Origin: Nitrosopumilales archaeon CG_4_9_14_0_2_um_filter_34_16
GTDB taxonomy: Archaea; Thermoproteota; Nitrososphaeria; Nitrososphaerales; Nitrosopumilaceae
Direction of reading: 5' to 3'
Assembly (NCBI GenBank): GCA_002788515.1
Contig: PFRJ01000038.1
Coordinates: 1 to 13,788, forward strand
Length of the DNA: 13,788 nt
The notes under the pieces are model-generated. The model was given only the letters and a program-made list of their open reading frames with translations, ran no database searches and was not told the DNA's origin. Of this stretch, positions 5,288 to 13,233 are shown one piece after another; the first letter of the stretch is position 1, and each line of letters opens with the position of its first letter. The position numbers were made by a program, and so were the translations under genes.

Positions 5288-5899
5288 ATGGATACATTTG
5301 AGGCAATAAAGACGAGACGATCTGTTAAAAATTTTGATAAAAATTATAAAATGACAAAAGAAGAAATCAATCAACTTCTTAAGTTGGCAATTTTATCTCC
5401 AACATCATATAACATCCAAAACTGGAGATTTGTTACTGTAACTGATCAAACAATTAAAAATAAACTATCTGAACTATCACATGGTCAGCCACAAGTATCT
5501 GATGCATCACTTGTAATAATTTTGTGTGCTGATTTGAATTCTTGGAATAAAGAACCTGAGAGATATTGGACAAACATCCCTGAAGAACCACGCAACGCAT
5601 TGGTTATCTCCCTTAGAAATTCGTATAATGGCAAACTAGAACAACAACGTGATGAAGCAATGCGTTCATGTGGCATGGCAGCTCAAACCATAATGCTTGC
5701 AGCAAGATCTATGGGATATGATACCTGTCCTATGAAGGGTTTTGATTATGATTCTGTTGGAAAGATGATTGATCTGCCAGATGACCATGTCATATCTATG
5801 ATGGTTGTGGTGGGGAAAAAACTCAAAGATGCTTCTCCTAGAGGTGGTCAATTGCCCTTATCTGATATTGTTTTTGAGAACAGATTCAAAAATGTGTGA
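5288..5899 (+). CDS. nitroreductase-family FMN oxidoreductase
   Basis: The 203-aa protein fits the nitroreductase fold in length and motifs. The N-terminal FMN phosphate-binding TRRSVKNF lies at about residues 9-16, SPTSYNIQNWRF at 37-48, the long helix GMAAQTIMLAARSMGYDTCPMKGFD at about 129-153, and a C-terminal GGQLPLSDIVFENRF. The family uses NAD(P)H and bound FMN to reduce nitro compounds, quinones, flavins or other substrates, usually as a homodimer; the substrate here is unknown. The start is supported by a TATA box 26 nt upstream. It is divergent from the FAD-dependent oxidoreductase, with the hairpin element between them. Confidence 0.9.
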   Translation: MDTFEAIKTRRSVKNFDKNYKMTKEEINQLLKLAILSPTSYNIQNWRFVTVTDQTIKNKLSELSHGQPQVSDASLVIILCADLNSWNKEPERYWTNIPEEPRNALVISLRNSYNGKLEQQRDEAMRSCGMAAQTIMLAARSMGYDTCPMKGFDYDSVGKMIDLPDDHVISMMVVVGKKLKDASPRGGQLPLSDIVFENRFKNV

Positions 5900-5918
5900 T
5901 GGTTTGGAATGATCTCAC

Positions 5919-5926
5919 TTTATTAT
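5919..5926 (+). promoter_or_regulatory. TATA-like box ahead of the small helical protein
   Basis: TTTATTAT is centred about 25 nt before the ATG at 5948 and only 16 nt before the ATG at 5939. The spacing therefore favours the second ATG as a leaderless start. Confidence 0.35.
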
Positions 5927-5938
5927 CTGTGATATTTT

Positions 5939-6163
5939 ATGGCTATTATGGGCATAGATGATGCAATCAAGAAGCTAGAGATTTCTAACCAAGGCTTGAA
6001 GGTAATTTTGGAGAATCTTGATGAGCAACTTGCAGACATACGCTCAGATCCTAGACTGGAAGGATTAGTAGGTGACTTGGAGAATCTGTTTTATGCATAT
6101 CTTAAAACTTGGATTAAGAGCAATACTGAGATTCTTGATATTTTGAATCAAGAGAAAAAATAA
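5939..6163 (+). CDS. small helical protein of unknown function (74 aa)
   Basis: I do not recognise a family. The sequence is acidic and almost wholly helical by composition, with heptad-like leucines and isoleucines (IKKLEISNQGLKVILENLDEQLADI) and a second helix LVGDLENLFYAYLKTWIKSNTEILDIL, suggesting a small two-helix or coiled-coil dimer. It has no cysteines and no membrane span. Two in-frame starts are possible, ATG 5939 and ATG 5948; the TATA-like box at 5919-5926 better fits the second (71 aa). It is 39 bp after the nitroreductase and could also be co-transcribed with it. Confidence 0.65.
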   Translation: MAIMGIDDAIKKLEISNQGLKVILENLDEQLADIRSDPRLEGLVGDLENLFYAYLKTWIKSNTEILDILNQEKK

Positions 6164-6215
6164 TTTAACTTTCTAAATACACTCTGTTATTATAAAATCC
6201 TGTTCCCTATGTTTA

Positions 6216-9086
6216 TTATTCAATCAAAATTGCAGGTTTGAATGGTCTTGCATGTCTAGCTTTTTCTTTAGGATCATAGATGTCTTCATCTTTTTCTGAA
6301 TATACTGAAATATCTACTCCGAACTCTTTCTTACCTATTTGGGGTAATTCTGATTTTAGGAATTCTTTTTCATCAAATTCTACATCTTTTAGCTTCATTT
6401 GTTTAATCTCTTCAGATTCTGAATGCAAATCTTTGATTACTTTTTGGATATAGTCTGGCATTTTTTTAGCATCACTAGTTTCAGGATCTGCAATTAATTC
6501 TTTCATCACAACTCCCATATTGTTTTGACCTCCAACCATAATACTGAGTATCTTATGATAAATTTTGGATTTCATACTATCCGAGTTTACATAGATTACA
6601 ATTTTTTGTGGAGTAATTTTTGTTACTTTGAGAATGTTTGCAATATCATCAATTGTTCCTTTGAGTAATTCTTCAGACTGAATTGAGGTAGCATCAACTT
6701 TGTCCTTGGAATATTTTGGCCACTGGGTCCTTGATGCTAATTCAGAATTTCCAAGATTTTCCCACATCTCTTCAGCTATGTGTGGCGCAAATGGAGACAA
6801 CATTGCAACACGTGCTGAATTTATCTCATGTAAAATTCCTGAAACATCTTTTCTTTCTTTAGCTTGTACTCTTTTTGCATACCAACTCAAATCTGATTCA
6901 AATGTAAACAAAATATCGTGCAGTGCTTCACGTAATCTCATTTTTTCTACAGCTTCTGTGATTTCTGCTATTTTGTTCTGGGTTTTAGATAAGATCCATC
7001 TATCTTCTGCTTGTAATTTAGAAACTGGGCTATTTTTGAGCCTAGAGCACTCTTCTAAAAGCGACTCTAGCTTGTTTTGAATTCCGTACACTGATTCCAT
7101 GTTAAAATCAGCGTCTTGGAGTAATTCTGCTGATGAAATAATTGCTAGTCTTATGGGATCAGCTCCATGATCTCTAATTGCAGTACGTAATGGAATGATA
7201 TTTCCCATGCTCTTACTCATCTTAGCCCCATCCATCATCACGCTACCATTGACCACAATTTCTCGTGGCCACAACTTTTTATCAAATATTGCAACGTGAT
7301 TTAAAACAAAAAATGACAAATGGTTCTGCACCAAATCCCTGCCTGAATGGCGTGAATCAACTGGATAAAAATAAGTGAATTCTCTTTTCATCGTATTTAT
7401 TATGTCTTCAGAGAGTTTTGAAGTATTAGCAGCTAGATGTGCATCTCCTTTGTCTAATAAAACATAATCAAAGAATTCTTTTGTCAAGTTTTCAGGTTGT
7501 ACAGTTCCATCATTTACAAATCGTGATAAAGTATAGTATGCCATGTAAATTACACTATCTGATAGTGACTCTACGATCCAATCATGATCCCATGGCAGTT
7601 TGGTCCCCAACCCTTGCTGTCTTGCGCAAGCTCGTTCATGCAACCAGTCAATTACCTCTTTGAATTCTGTTTTTATGTTATTTGGTAGGATATTCATCTC
7701 ATCAAAACAACTGCGAGCTAATTTTTTCCACTCTTCATCTCCATAATTCAAAAACCATTGGTTGTTCAATATTTTGACAACACATTCAGCCCCACATCTG
7801 CAATACACTGGAGCATTCTCAAGTACTGGAAATCTTTCTAAATGATTGTTCTCAGCTAACCATGCCCTTACTTTATCTCGTCCAAACTGTACTTTTTCAT
7901 TATTGAATTTATCACATTTTTCATTTAGCTTACCGTCTGTGAATTCTTTAAGATACAACTCTTTTGTGGCCTCTTCTAATTTGGAGTCTGATTGGTCAGA
8001 TACTCCTAATTTTTCACAAATCTGTTTTGCTGGAATGGTATCATATCCTTCTGTAACTATGATTGGAATGGGTTCAATTTGAGACGCTAATTTGTGATTT
8101 TTAGCCTTCAAATCCATTAATGCCTGATAGTCTTTTGGTGCATGAGCAGGCACTGACATTACAAGACCTGTTCCCATACCAGGCTCTACAAAATCAGCAG
8201 GCAAAATTGGAATTTCAACTCCATTATGTGGTATACTGGCTGATTTTCCAATTAGTTCGGTTCCTGGAACATCTTCAATTATTGAAACTTGTTTTTCAAA
8301 GAATTCTATTTTATGTGCACATTCTTCAGAAACTATCCATGTTTCATTGTCTACTGTAACTTTTTTGTAAACAGTTTTTGGATTGACCCACAAGTTTGTA
8401 ACTCCAAAAATTGTTTCAGGTCTTAGAGTTGTAATTGGGAAAATGAATTCGCCAAACTTGAATTTGACTAGGAAATTTTTATCATCAATTTTTGGTTCTA
8501 CATCACCCATTGTATCATGTTGTGATACTGGGTTTTGATCTTTTGGACACCATCCGACAGGATGACTTCCCTGAATTATTCTTCCATTTTCTTTAAGGGT
8601 TGTAATCTGCCATTCAATGAATTTTTGATATCCAGGAGCTATGGTTGTAAACTCTCTTCTCCAATCAATGGAATATCCCATCTCGATCATGCCTGACTTT
8701 ATCTCTTCATGAAAATAATCTGCAATCTTTATTGGTTCAACAAATGTTTTGATGTCTTCTTCTGAAACATGGTAAATATTTCTCAGTCCGTCAAGAATTT
8801 CTTTTTCTCCAGCTTCAATTCTTTTTGCCATTCCAAGTACTGGTGTTCCCGTATAGTGGAATCCCATTGGGAACAATACGTTGTATCCTTGCATTCGATA
8901 ATATCTGGAGTGAACATCAGCTAGTGTGTATGTTCTGCCGTGTCCAATATGTTGTGGTGAATTGGGATATGGATATGCTACCGTGATGAATTTTTTTGGT
9001 TTATCATTTGGATTTGTCTCAAAGTCTTTTGATTCGGACCATTTGTTTTGCCATTTTTTTTCTATTTCGTTCCAGTTAATTGTCAT
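6216..9086 (-). CDS. leuS: leucyl-tRNA synthetase, archaeal type
   Basis: This 956-aa class I synthetase attaches leucine to tRNA-Leu. The HIGH signature is HIGH at residues 46-49 in PYPNSPQHIGHGR, and KMSKS is at 622-626 followed by MGN. The CP1 editing domain is present: TTLRPETIFG at 219-228 and PAHAPKDY with the conserved editing Asp at about 319. The length, the position of CP1 and the C-terminal extension match the archaeal/eukaryotic form. The anticodon-binding helical bundle follows KMSKS, with SPFAPHIAEEMW typical of that domain. It starts 4 nt after the alaS stop, with GGATGA spanning that junction as a weak ribosome site, so it is almost certainly co-transcribed with alaS. It ends with tandem TAATAA stops. 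Confidence 0.97.
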   Translation of the reverse strand: MTINWNEIEKKWQNKWSESKDFETNPNDKPKKFITVAYPYPNSPQHIGHGRTYTLADVHSRYYRMQGYNVLFPMGFHYTGTPVLGMAKRIEAGEKEILDGLRNIYHVSEEDIKTFVEPIKIADYFHEEIKSGMIEMGYSIDWRREFTTIAPGYQKFIEWQITTLKENGRIIQGSHPVGWCPKDQNPVSQHDTMGDVEPKIDDKNFLVKFKFGEFIFPITTLRPETIFGVTNLWVNPKTVYKKVTVDNETWIVSEECAHKIEFFEKQVSIIEDVPGTELIGKSASIPHNGVEIPILPADFVEPGMGTGLVMSVPAHAPKDYQALMDLKAKNHKLASQIEPIPIIVTEGYDTIPAKQICEKLGVSDQSDSKLEEATKELYLKEFTDGKLNEKCDKFNNEKVQFGRDKVRAWLAENNHLERFPVLENAPVYCRCGAECVVKILNNQWFLNYGDEEWKKLARSCFDEMNILPNNIKTEFKEVIDWLHERACARQQGLGTKLPWDHDWIVESLSDSVIYMAYYTLSRFVNDGTVQPENLTKEFFDYVLLDKGDAHLAANTSKLSEDIINTMKREFTYFYPVDSRHSGRDLVQNHLSFFVLNHVAIFDKKLWPREIVVNGSVMMDGAKMSKSMGNIIPLRTAIRDHGADPIRLAIISSAELLQDADFNMESVYGIQNKLESLLEECSRLKNSPVSKLQAEDRWILSKTQNKIAEITEAVEKMRLREALHDILFTFESDLSWYAKRVQAKERKDVSGILHEINSARVAMLSPFAPHIAEEMWENLGNSELASRTQWPKYSKDKVDATSIQSEELLKGTIDDIANILKVTKITPQKIVIYVNSDSMKSKIYHKILSIMVGGQNNMGVVMKELIADPETSDAKKMPDYIQKVIKDLHSESEEIKQMKLKDVEFDEKEFLKSELPQIGKKEFGVDISVYSEKDEDIYDPKEKARHARPFKPAILIE

Positions 9087-9090
9087 AATG

Positions 9091-11760
9091 TCATCCTAAA
9101 ATCATTGATTTTGCCTTAGCTATTGCATCGTCTTTTTTAGATGTGTCTTTTCCCCCACCTTGAGCAAATTTAGCGTCTCCTCCACCAGACCCTCCAAGAA
9201 TTGAGGCTATTTCCTTGGCAATTTCACCTGAATTCACACCTGATTCTTCCCCAGCATGCACCATAATTCTAACAGTTGGACCTGATTCAAAAATTCCACA
9301 AAATGCAGCTTTGTTATCTTTTGCAACTAGTTTTTTGCCAAAGTTTTGGTGGAAATAATCATCATAACTCTCACTTGATGTAAAGCAAATTTTGTCCTTT
9401 ACCGTGATGCCGTCTAGTTCTCCTGATTCTCCGGATAAAATTCTCTCCAATAACACTGGAATTTGCTCCCTTGCTTTTTGTTTATTTTTCTCTCGTTGTT
9501 TTTCCAATGTTTGTTTTGCAATTTGCTCTTCATCTTGTTTCTTTGAATCTTCTTCTTGTTGTTTTACATATTGAAAAGCTGTTGGACCTGAGACAAATTC
9601 TATGCGAACTACTCCGTCTTGGATTCTTTTTGTTTTTGTAATTTTGATTAGTTCTATATCGCCAGTTTTCTTTACATGTGTTCCACCACATGCTTCAATG
9701 TCCTTATCTTCAATTGATACGATTCTGACTGATTTTACTGGAACTACTCCTCCCTGATAAATTCTAAATCCATACTTTTGTTCTGCAGTCCCTCTATCGT
9801 AATAGTCGATATTCACTGGATAGTTCTCTTTTACCATCTGATTAGCTGCATTCTCTATTTGTTGAACTTGTTCATCAGTCAATGATGAATGATGTGTAAT
9901 GTCTAGTCTTGCATGATCATCGTCTTTGAATGCAGAGTGTTGCCAAATCCATGATCCTAACACTCCTCTAGATGAAGCATTGATGATGTGGGTACTTGTG
10001 TGGTTTTTAGTAATGTTGGCACGGCGAATTTCATCAAGTTTGCATAATACCGTATCGCCTTCTTTTGGAATCCCTCCTTCTAACTTGTGAACTATAATGT
10101 TTGCATGCTTATCTACGTCAATTACGTTAAATCCTGCAATAGTGCCATGGTCTGGTTCTTGTCCTCCACCTCTGGCATAAAATGAAGTTCTATCTAGTAC
10201 TACCTGGTCATCAAAGATCTTGATTACCTTGGCCTCAAATTCCATTGGGTCATCTTTGTAAAATAGAGCCTCAGTCTCCGGAAGTTCTTCTAGTGGAAGT
10301 TCTACAATTGCCTTTTTCTTTTCAGACTGGTGCAAATCCGATAATTTGGAATAAAATGATGATGGAATCTCTGCAATTGCGTCTACTTCTTTGAGATATT
10401 CAGGCGTAATTCCATCTGATTCATACAATGTTATGAGTTCGTCTACACTTGGCACTCCTCTTTCACGAATCTTTTCTGCCTTTTTCTTCATGTGTATTTT
10501 AGACTCTTCATATCTTGCAGATTCTAACTTTAGGATTTTTTTGACATCTTCTCTTTTCTCATCAAGTTCGGGATAGGTATCTTTGAGATAGTCAATATGG
10601 GTATCAATCAAATCATCAATGTCAAGTTTCAAATTTAGTTTGCTAATTGTTGCATTGATTCTTCGCAGCATCATTCTGAGATTGTATCCGCCACCAACAT
10701 TGCTTGGTAGTGCACCATCTGTAATTGCAAAAATCAGAGTTCTCAAATGATCTGCAATCAGATACGATCCTTCAAGTGGCGTAATCATTTTGTTTAGTTG
10801 TTCGTCTGTAACTCCTGCATTTCTCACTGCAAGACGTCTGACCTCGTTTAGATCATCAAAATGATCAATCTCTTTTGCAATCTCTGTAAAGTATTTTCTT
10901 AAAATTTCTGAGTCTGAATCAATTCCAATCTTTTCAAATAGCTTTTCATTGATTGGACCAAAACAGCAGTCATATGCTGTAGGTGTACCCATGGTAATCC
11001 ATGCAAATCTCTCAAGACCTGCACCCATGTCTATGACCCGCTGATCAAGTGTGGTGTGTTTTCCCAATTCCCCTTGGAATTCTGTAAACACTGCATTTCC
11101 AAGCTCCAATCCTCTAACAAAGTATTCTAGAGATGGACCAAAAGAGCCACCTCCAGCCCACACATCCTCTACAAATACAACCTCTTCTTTTTTAATTCCA
11201 AACTGATTTGTCAATAATCTAAAATCCAAATCAACACATTCATCTTTCCAATACCCTCCCAAATCCGGAACGCTGTGCTGTCCGATCATGCAAAAGCTTG
11301 AAAAATGTCTGCCTGTAACTCCCACATTTTCCAAATCTTTGAACCGCAAACAGGTTTGTGGAACTACTAATGGGTTTGCAGGAAACTCAAAGACCACTTT
11401 GGAGCCCATCACTCTTTGAAAATCAACAACAGACGCAATTGTAAAAAACAAATCATCTCGCCATCTACAAACTACTGGATATCTGCTAACTGAAGTGTGG
11501 TTGTTTTTTACAAAAAATTCCTCGACTTGTTTCCATGCTTGAGTGTAATCAAATCTCTTACTGGTTGGAGGCTCACCAATGAACGAATAAGTGTCAGTTC
11601 CATCGTCTGGACACAGATTTCTATCTGCATTTAGAGTCCAAAAGAATCTGCCGCATTTTGAGCATGCTTTTCTAACAAAACCTTGCTCTTGGAACAATTT
11701 CACTTTGTAATATCTGTCAGGATCGGATGAAAATTCTTTTAGAATCTCTTTTTTATCCAA
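9091..11760 (-). CDS. alaS: alanyl-tRNA synthetase, archaeal type
   Basis: This class II synthetase has an N-terminal zinc-ribbon-like extension with CSKC and a third Cys (C33, C36, C50, counted from the proposed start), typical of archaeal AlaRS. The catalytic domain follows, including VCRWRDDLFFTIASVVDF and the tRNA-recognition region with DMGAGLERF. The editing domain has the metal site HTSTH (H587, H591) and CGGTH (C691, H695), which clears mischarged Ser/Gly. A charged coiled coil and a Gly-rich C-Ala domain (GGSGGGDAKFAQGGG) complete it. An ATG at 11778 would add six residues. I prefer TTG 11760 (889 aa), because CTTAATATCG upstream is centred about 26 nt before it and overlaps where the longer mRNA would have to start. 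Confidence 0.96.
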   Translation of the reverse strand: MDKKEILKEFSSDPDRYYKVKLFQEQGFVRKACSKCGRFFWTLNADRNLCPDDGTDTYSFIGEPPTSKRFDYTQAWKQVEEFFVKNNHTSVSRYPVVCRWRDDLFFTIASVVDFQRVMGSKVVFEFPANPLVVPQTCLRFKDLENVGVTGRHFSSFCMIGQHSVPDLGGYWKDECVDLDFRLLTNQFGIKKEEVVFVEDVWAGGGSFGPSLEYFVRGLELGNAVFTEFQGELGKHTTLDQRVIDMGAGLERFAWITMGTPTAYDCCFGPINEKLFEKIGIDSDSEILRKYFTEIAKEIDHFDDLNEVRRLAVRNAGVTDEQLNKMITPLEGSYLIADHLRTLIFAITDGALPSNVGGGYNLRMMLRRINATISKLNLKLDIDDLIDTHIDYLKDTYPELDEKREDVKKILKLESARYEESKIHMKKKAEKIRERGVPSVDELITLYESDGITPEYLKEVDAIAEIPSSFYSKLSDLHQSEKKKAIVELPLEELPETEALFYKDDPMEFEAKVIKIFDDQVVLDRTSFYARGGGQEPDHGTIAGFNVIDVDKHANIIVHKLEGGIPKEGDTVLCKLDEIRRANITKNHTSTHIINASSRGVLGSWIWQHSAFKDDDHARLDITHHSSLTDEQVQQIENAANQMVKENYPVNIDYYDRGTAEQKYGFRIYQGGVVPVKSVRIVSIEDKDIEACGGTHVKKTGDIELIKITKTKRIQDGVVRIEFVSGPTAFQYVKQQEEDSKKQDEEQIAKQTLEKQREKNKQKAREQIPVLLERILSGESGELDGITVKDKICFTSSESYDDYFHQNFGKKLVAKDNKAAFCGIFESGPTVRIMVHAGEESGVNSGEIAKEIASILGGSGGGDAKFAQGGGKDTSKKDDAIAKAKSMILG

Positions 11761-11781
11761 CGTTGAGCCTGTTCTCATCCG

Positions 11782-11789
11782 ATATTAAG
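11782..11789 (-). promoter_or_regulatory. TATA box of the alaS-leuS operon
   Basis: Minus-strand TTAATATC is centred about 26 nt before TTG 11760. A transcript from here would begin at that TTG and could not include the ATG at 11778. A second minus-strand A/T-rich element near 11839 is too far away to explain the start well. Confidence 0.45.
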
Positions 11790-11800
11790 AATTGTCGCTC

Positions 11801-11811
11801 CTCAAATTGAG
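11801..11811. promoter_or_regulatory. 11-bp palindrome between two divergent promoters
   Basis: CTCAA-A-TTGAG is a perfect odd palindrome lying between the minus-strand alaS TATA box and the plus-strand TATA box of the small Cys protein. TTGAG recurs at 11823-11827. It could be an operator, but a palindrome this short may be chance. Confidence 0.3.
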
Positions 11812-11833
11812 ATCAGAATATGTTGAGTGAAAT

Positions 11834-11842
11834 TTTTTTATA
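11834..11842 (+). promoter_or_regulatory. TATA box of the small Cys/His protein
   Basis: TTTTTATAC is a strong archaeal TATA sequence centred about 26 nt before the ATG at 11864, predicting a transcript that starts at the ATG itself. It faces away from the alaS promoter. Confidence 0.55.
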
Positions 11843-11863
11843 CTAGTTTTATTCTGCACAATC

Positions 11864-11947
11864 ATGAAATGTCAATGCAATACTGATAGGTTATGCATGT
11901 TTCATTATGTGGCAAAATACCCTGATTCCATAAAGCCAAAGAACTGA
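11864..11947 (+). CDS. candidate leaderless 27-aa Cys/His microprotein
   Basis: A short complete reading frame, ATG 11864 to TGA 11945-11947, encodes a basic 27-residue peptide that begins MKCQCNTDRLCMFHYVAKY. It has C3, C5, C11 and H14 in a CxC-x5-CxxH arrangement, which could bind one zinc ion. A strong TATA box lies exactly at leaderless distance, and a small hairpin with a pyrimidine-rich tail follows the stop. No family is recognised. The gene sits between and divergent from alaS, in a region that would otherwise be intergenic. Chance ORFs of this length are common, so the claim rests on the promoter spacing and the metal-ligand pattern together. Confidence 0.5.
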   Translation: MKCQCNTDRLCMFHYVAKYPDSIKPKN

Positions 11948-11949
11948 TT

Positions 11950-11963
11950 TCTCAAATCTGAGA
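11950..11963 (+). terminator. small hairpin after the Cys/His microprotein ORF
   Basis: TCTCA-AATC-TGAGA begins 3 nt after the microprotein stop and is followed by a T-rich tract (11970-11986). It may mark transcript end. The remaining bases up to 12042 show no gene or other clear structure. Confidence 0.3.
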
Positions 11964-12042
11964 CCTCATGGAATTTTCTTTCTATTTACAATAAATCAAG
12001 ATTCTGGCGTTCAAAAGTTAGATGACGATTGCGTAAGATAGA

Positions 12043-13188
12043 CTAGCTCCAGACTTTTTCCTTGAATGTCCATTTTTTATTCAACACAAAGTTGCTAAAC
12101 GCTGCAACTCCTACTGCTAACATTAATGCCACTGGATATGTTATTCCTATTTCGTCTATTAGATAGTAGATCATTCCTAGCTGGACTAGTGCGCCAATTG
12201 AGCTAAACCCTGCAAACTTGCCATACTGTGCAAGCGTTCTTTTAGTATCAAAGTCCCTGTCCTCAAAAGTCCAGTATTTGTTTAGGATGAAATTGCTTGT
12301 AATGGAAAACATTATTCCCATTATGGTTGCATGAATGTACCACATGTCTGCACTCATTGAGAACAGCATTGATGCAAGATAGTTTACTCCCAATCCTGAT
12401 GCGCCCACTGTAAAGAATCTTGCAGCCTTTGAGAGGAATCGAACTGACGTGCGTTTTTCTTCCTTTCTTACTTCTCTGCCATACTTGTATAGTTTCCAGA
12501 CTGACTTGCAGTAATCAAACACAGTTGATGCTCCAAGCTTGCTGTTACCGTGTTGCCTGTCTGTAAAAGTATATGGGACTTCTTGAATTTTGACTCCCTT
12601 TGTTTTTACCAGAATCTCTAAGAGCATCTTGTATCCTATTGCGTCAAACTTTAATCCGGAAATGATGTTTTTCTTGAACATGAAAAACCCTGACATTGGA
12701 TCTTTTGGTGAGATTCCAAGACCTTTCTTTGCAATGACAGTTGCAATCTTGCTCATCAGTTTTCTCTTCAATGGCCAGCCCTGAATGGAGCCGCCCTTGA
12801 CATACCTTGATGCAATTACAATGTCACATTTAGTTTGTTTTAGGGTCTCAATCATTTTTGGAATTATGTTTGGTGGATGAGAAAAATCTGAATCCATCAC
12901 TACAATAGTGTTGCCAGTTGCCTGCTGAATTCCGTTTAGTATTGCTGAAGACAATCCTGTCTTTGCCTTTCTTTTGATTACATTGATTGTATGAGTTGTT
13001 TTCTCTCTGATTGAATGAAAATAGTCTTCTGCAATCTTGGCTGTCAAATCAGGCGAATTATCATCTACCACTATGGTTTCGGCTTGAAGATTGCGAGGGA
13101 TAGATTTTTGAATGTGCTCTAAAATTCCACGAATGTTTTTTGATTCATTATATGTGGGTATGATTATGGAAATTTCTGCAGACTGCAA
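12043..13188 (-). CDS. GT2 dolichol-phosphate-mannose-synthase-like enzyme fused to a GtrA domain
   Basis: The 381-aa protein has two parts. Residues 1-230 are a GT-A family 2 glycosyltransferase: SIIIPTYNE, VDDNSPD at 41-47, MDSDFSHPP with the metal-binding DSD at 99-101, DPMSGFFMF at 163-171, and QHGNSKLG at 212-219. These match dolichol/polyprenol-phosphate mannose or glucose synthases, which charge a lipid carrier with a sugar. Residues 255-378 are a GtrA-like four-helix membrane domain with the paired motifs SNFILNKYWTF (298-308) and SNFVLNKKWTF (365-375). This fusion is known in archaea and bacteria. The start is TTG 13188 with a TATA-like box 27 nt upstream; no closer ATG precedes the catalytic domain. 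The neighbouring membrane protein could use its lipid-linked sugar. Confidence 0.93.
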   Translation of the reverse strand: MQSAEISIIIPTYNESKNIRGILEHIQKSIPRNLQAETIVVDDNSPDLTAKIAEDYFHSIREKTTHTINVIKRKAKTGLSSAILNGIQQATGNTIVVMDSDFSHPPNIIPKMIETLKQTKCDIVIASRYVKGGSIQGWPLKRKLMSKIATVIAKKGLGISPKDPMSGFFMFKKNIISGLKFDAIGYKMLLEILVKTKGVKIQEVPYTFTDRQHGNSKLGASTVFDYCKSVWKLYKYGREVRKEEKRTSVRFLSKAARFFTVGASGLGVNYLASMLFSMSADMWYIHATIMGIMFSITSNFILNKYWTFEDRDFDTKRTLAQYGKFAGFSSIGALVQLGMIYYLIDEIGITYPVALMLAVGVAAFSNFVLNKKWTFKEKVWS

Positions 13189-13211
13189 TAGAATTGTTCA
13201 ATATCTTTTGG

Positions 13212-13218
13212 ATTAAAA
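13212..13218 (-). promoter_or_regulatory. TATA box of the GT2-GtrA gene
   Basis: Minus-strand TTTTAAT is centred about 27 nt before TTG 13188, consistent with a leaderless transcript. It lies in the 45-bp gap after the upstream membrane protein gene, so read-through from that gene is also possible. Confidence 0.45.
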
Positions 13219-13233
13219 TGTTTAAGGTGAAAT

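Noticed and set aside
6700..8359. Plus-strand ORFs of 74-126 codons inside leuS
   Set aside because: They lie antisense to conserved LeuRS sequence, have no promoter or start signals, and look like shadow frames.
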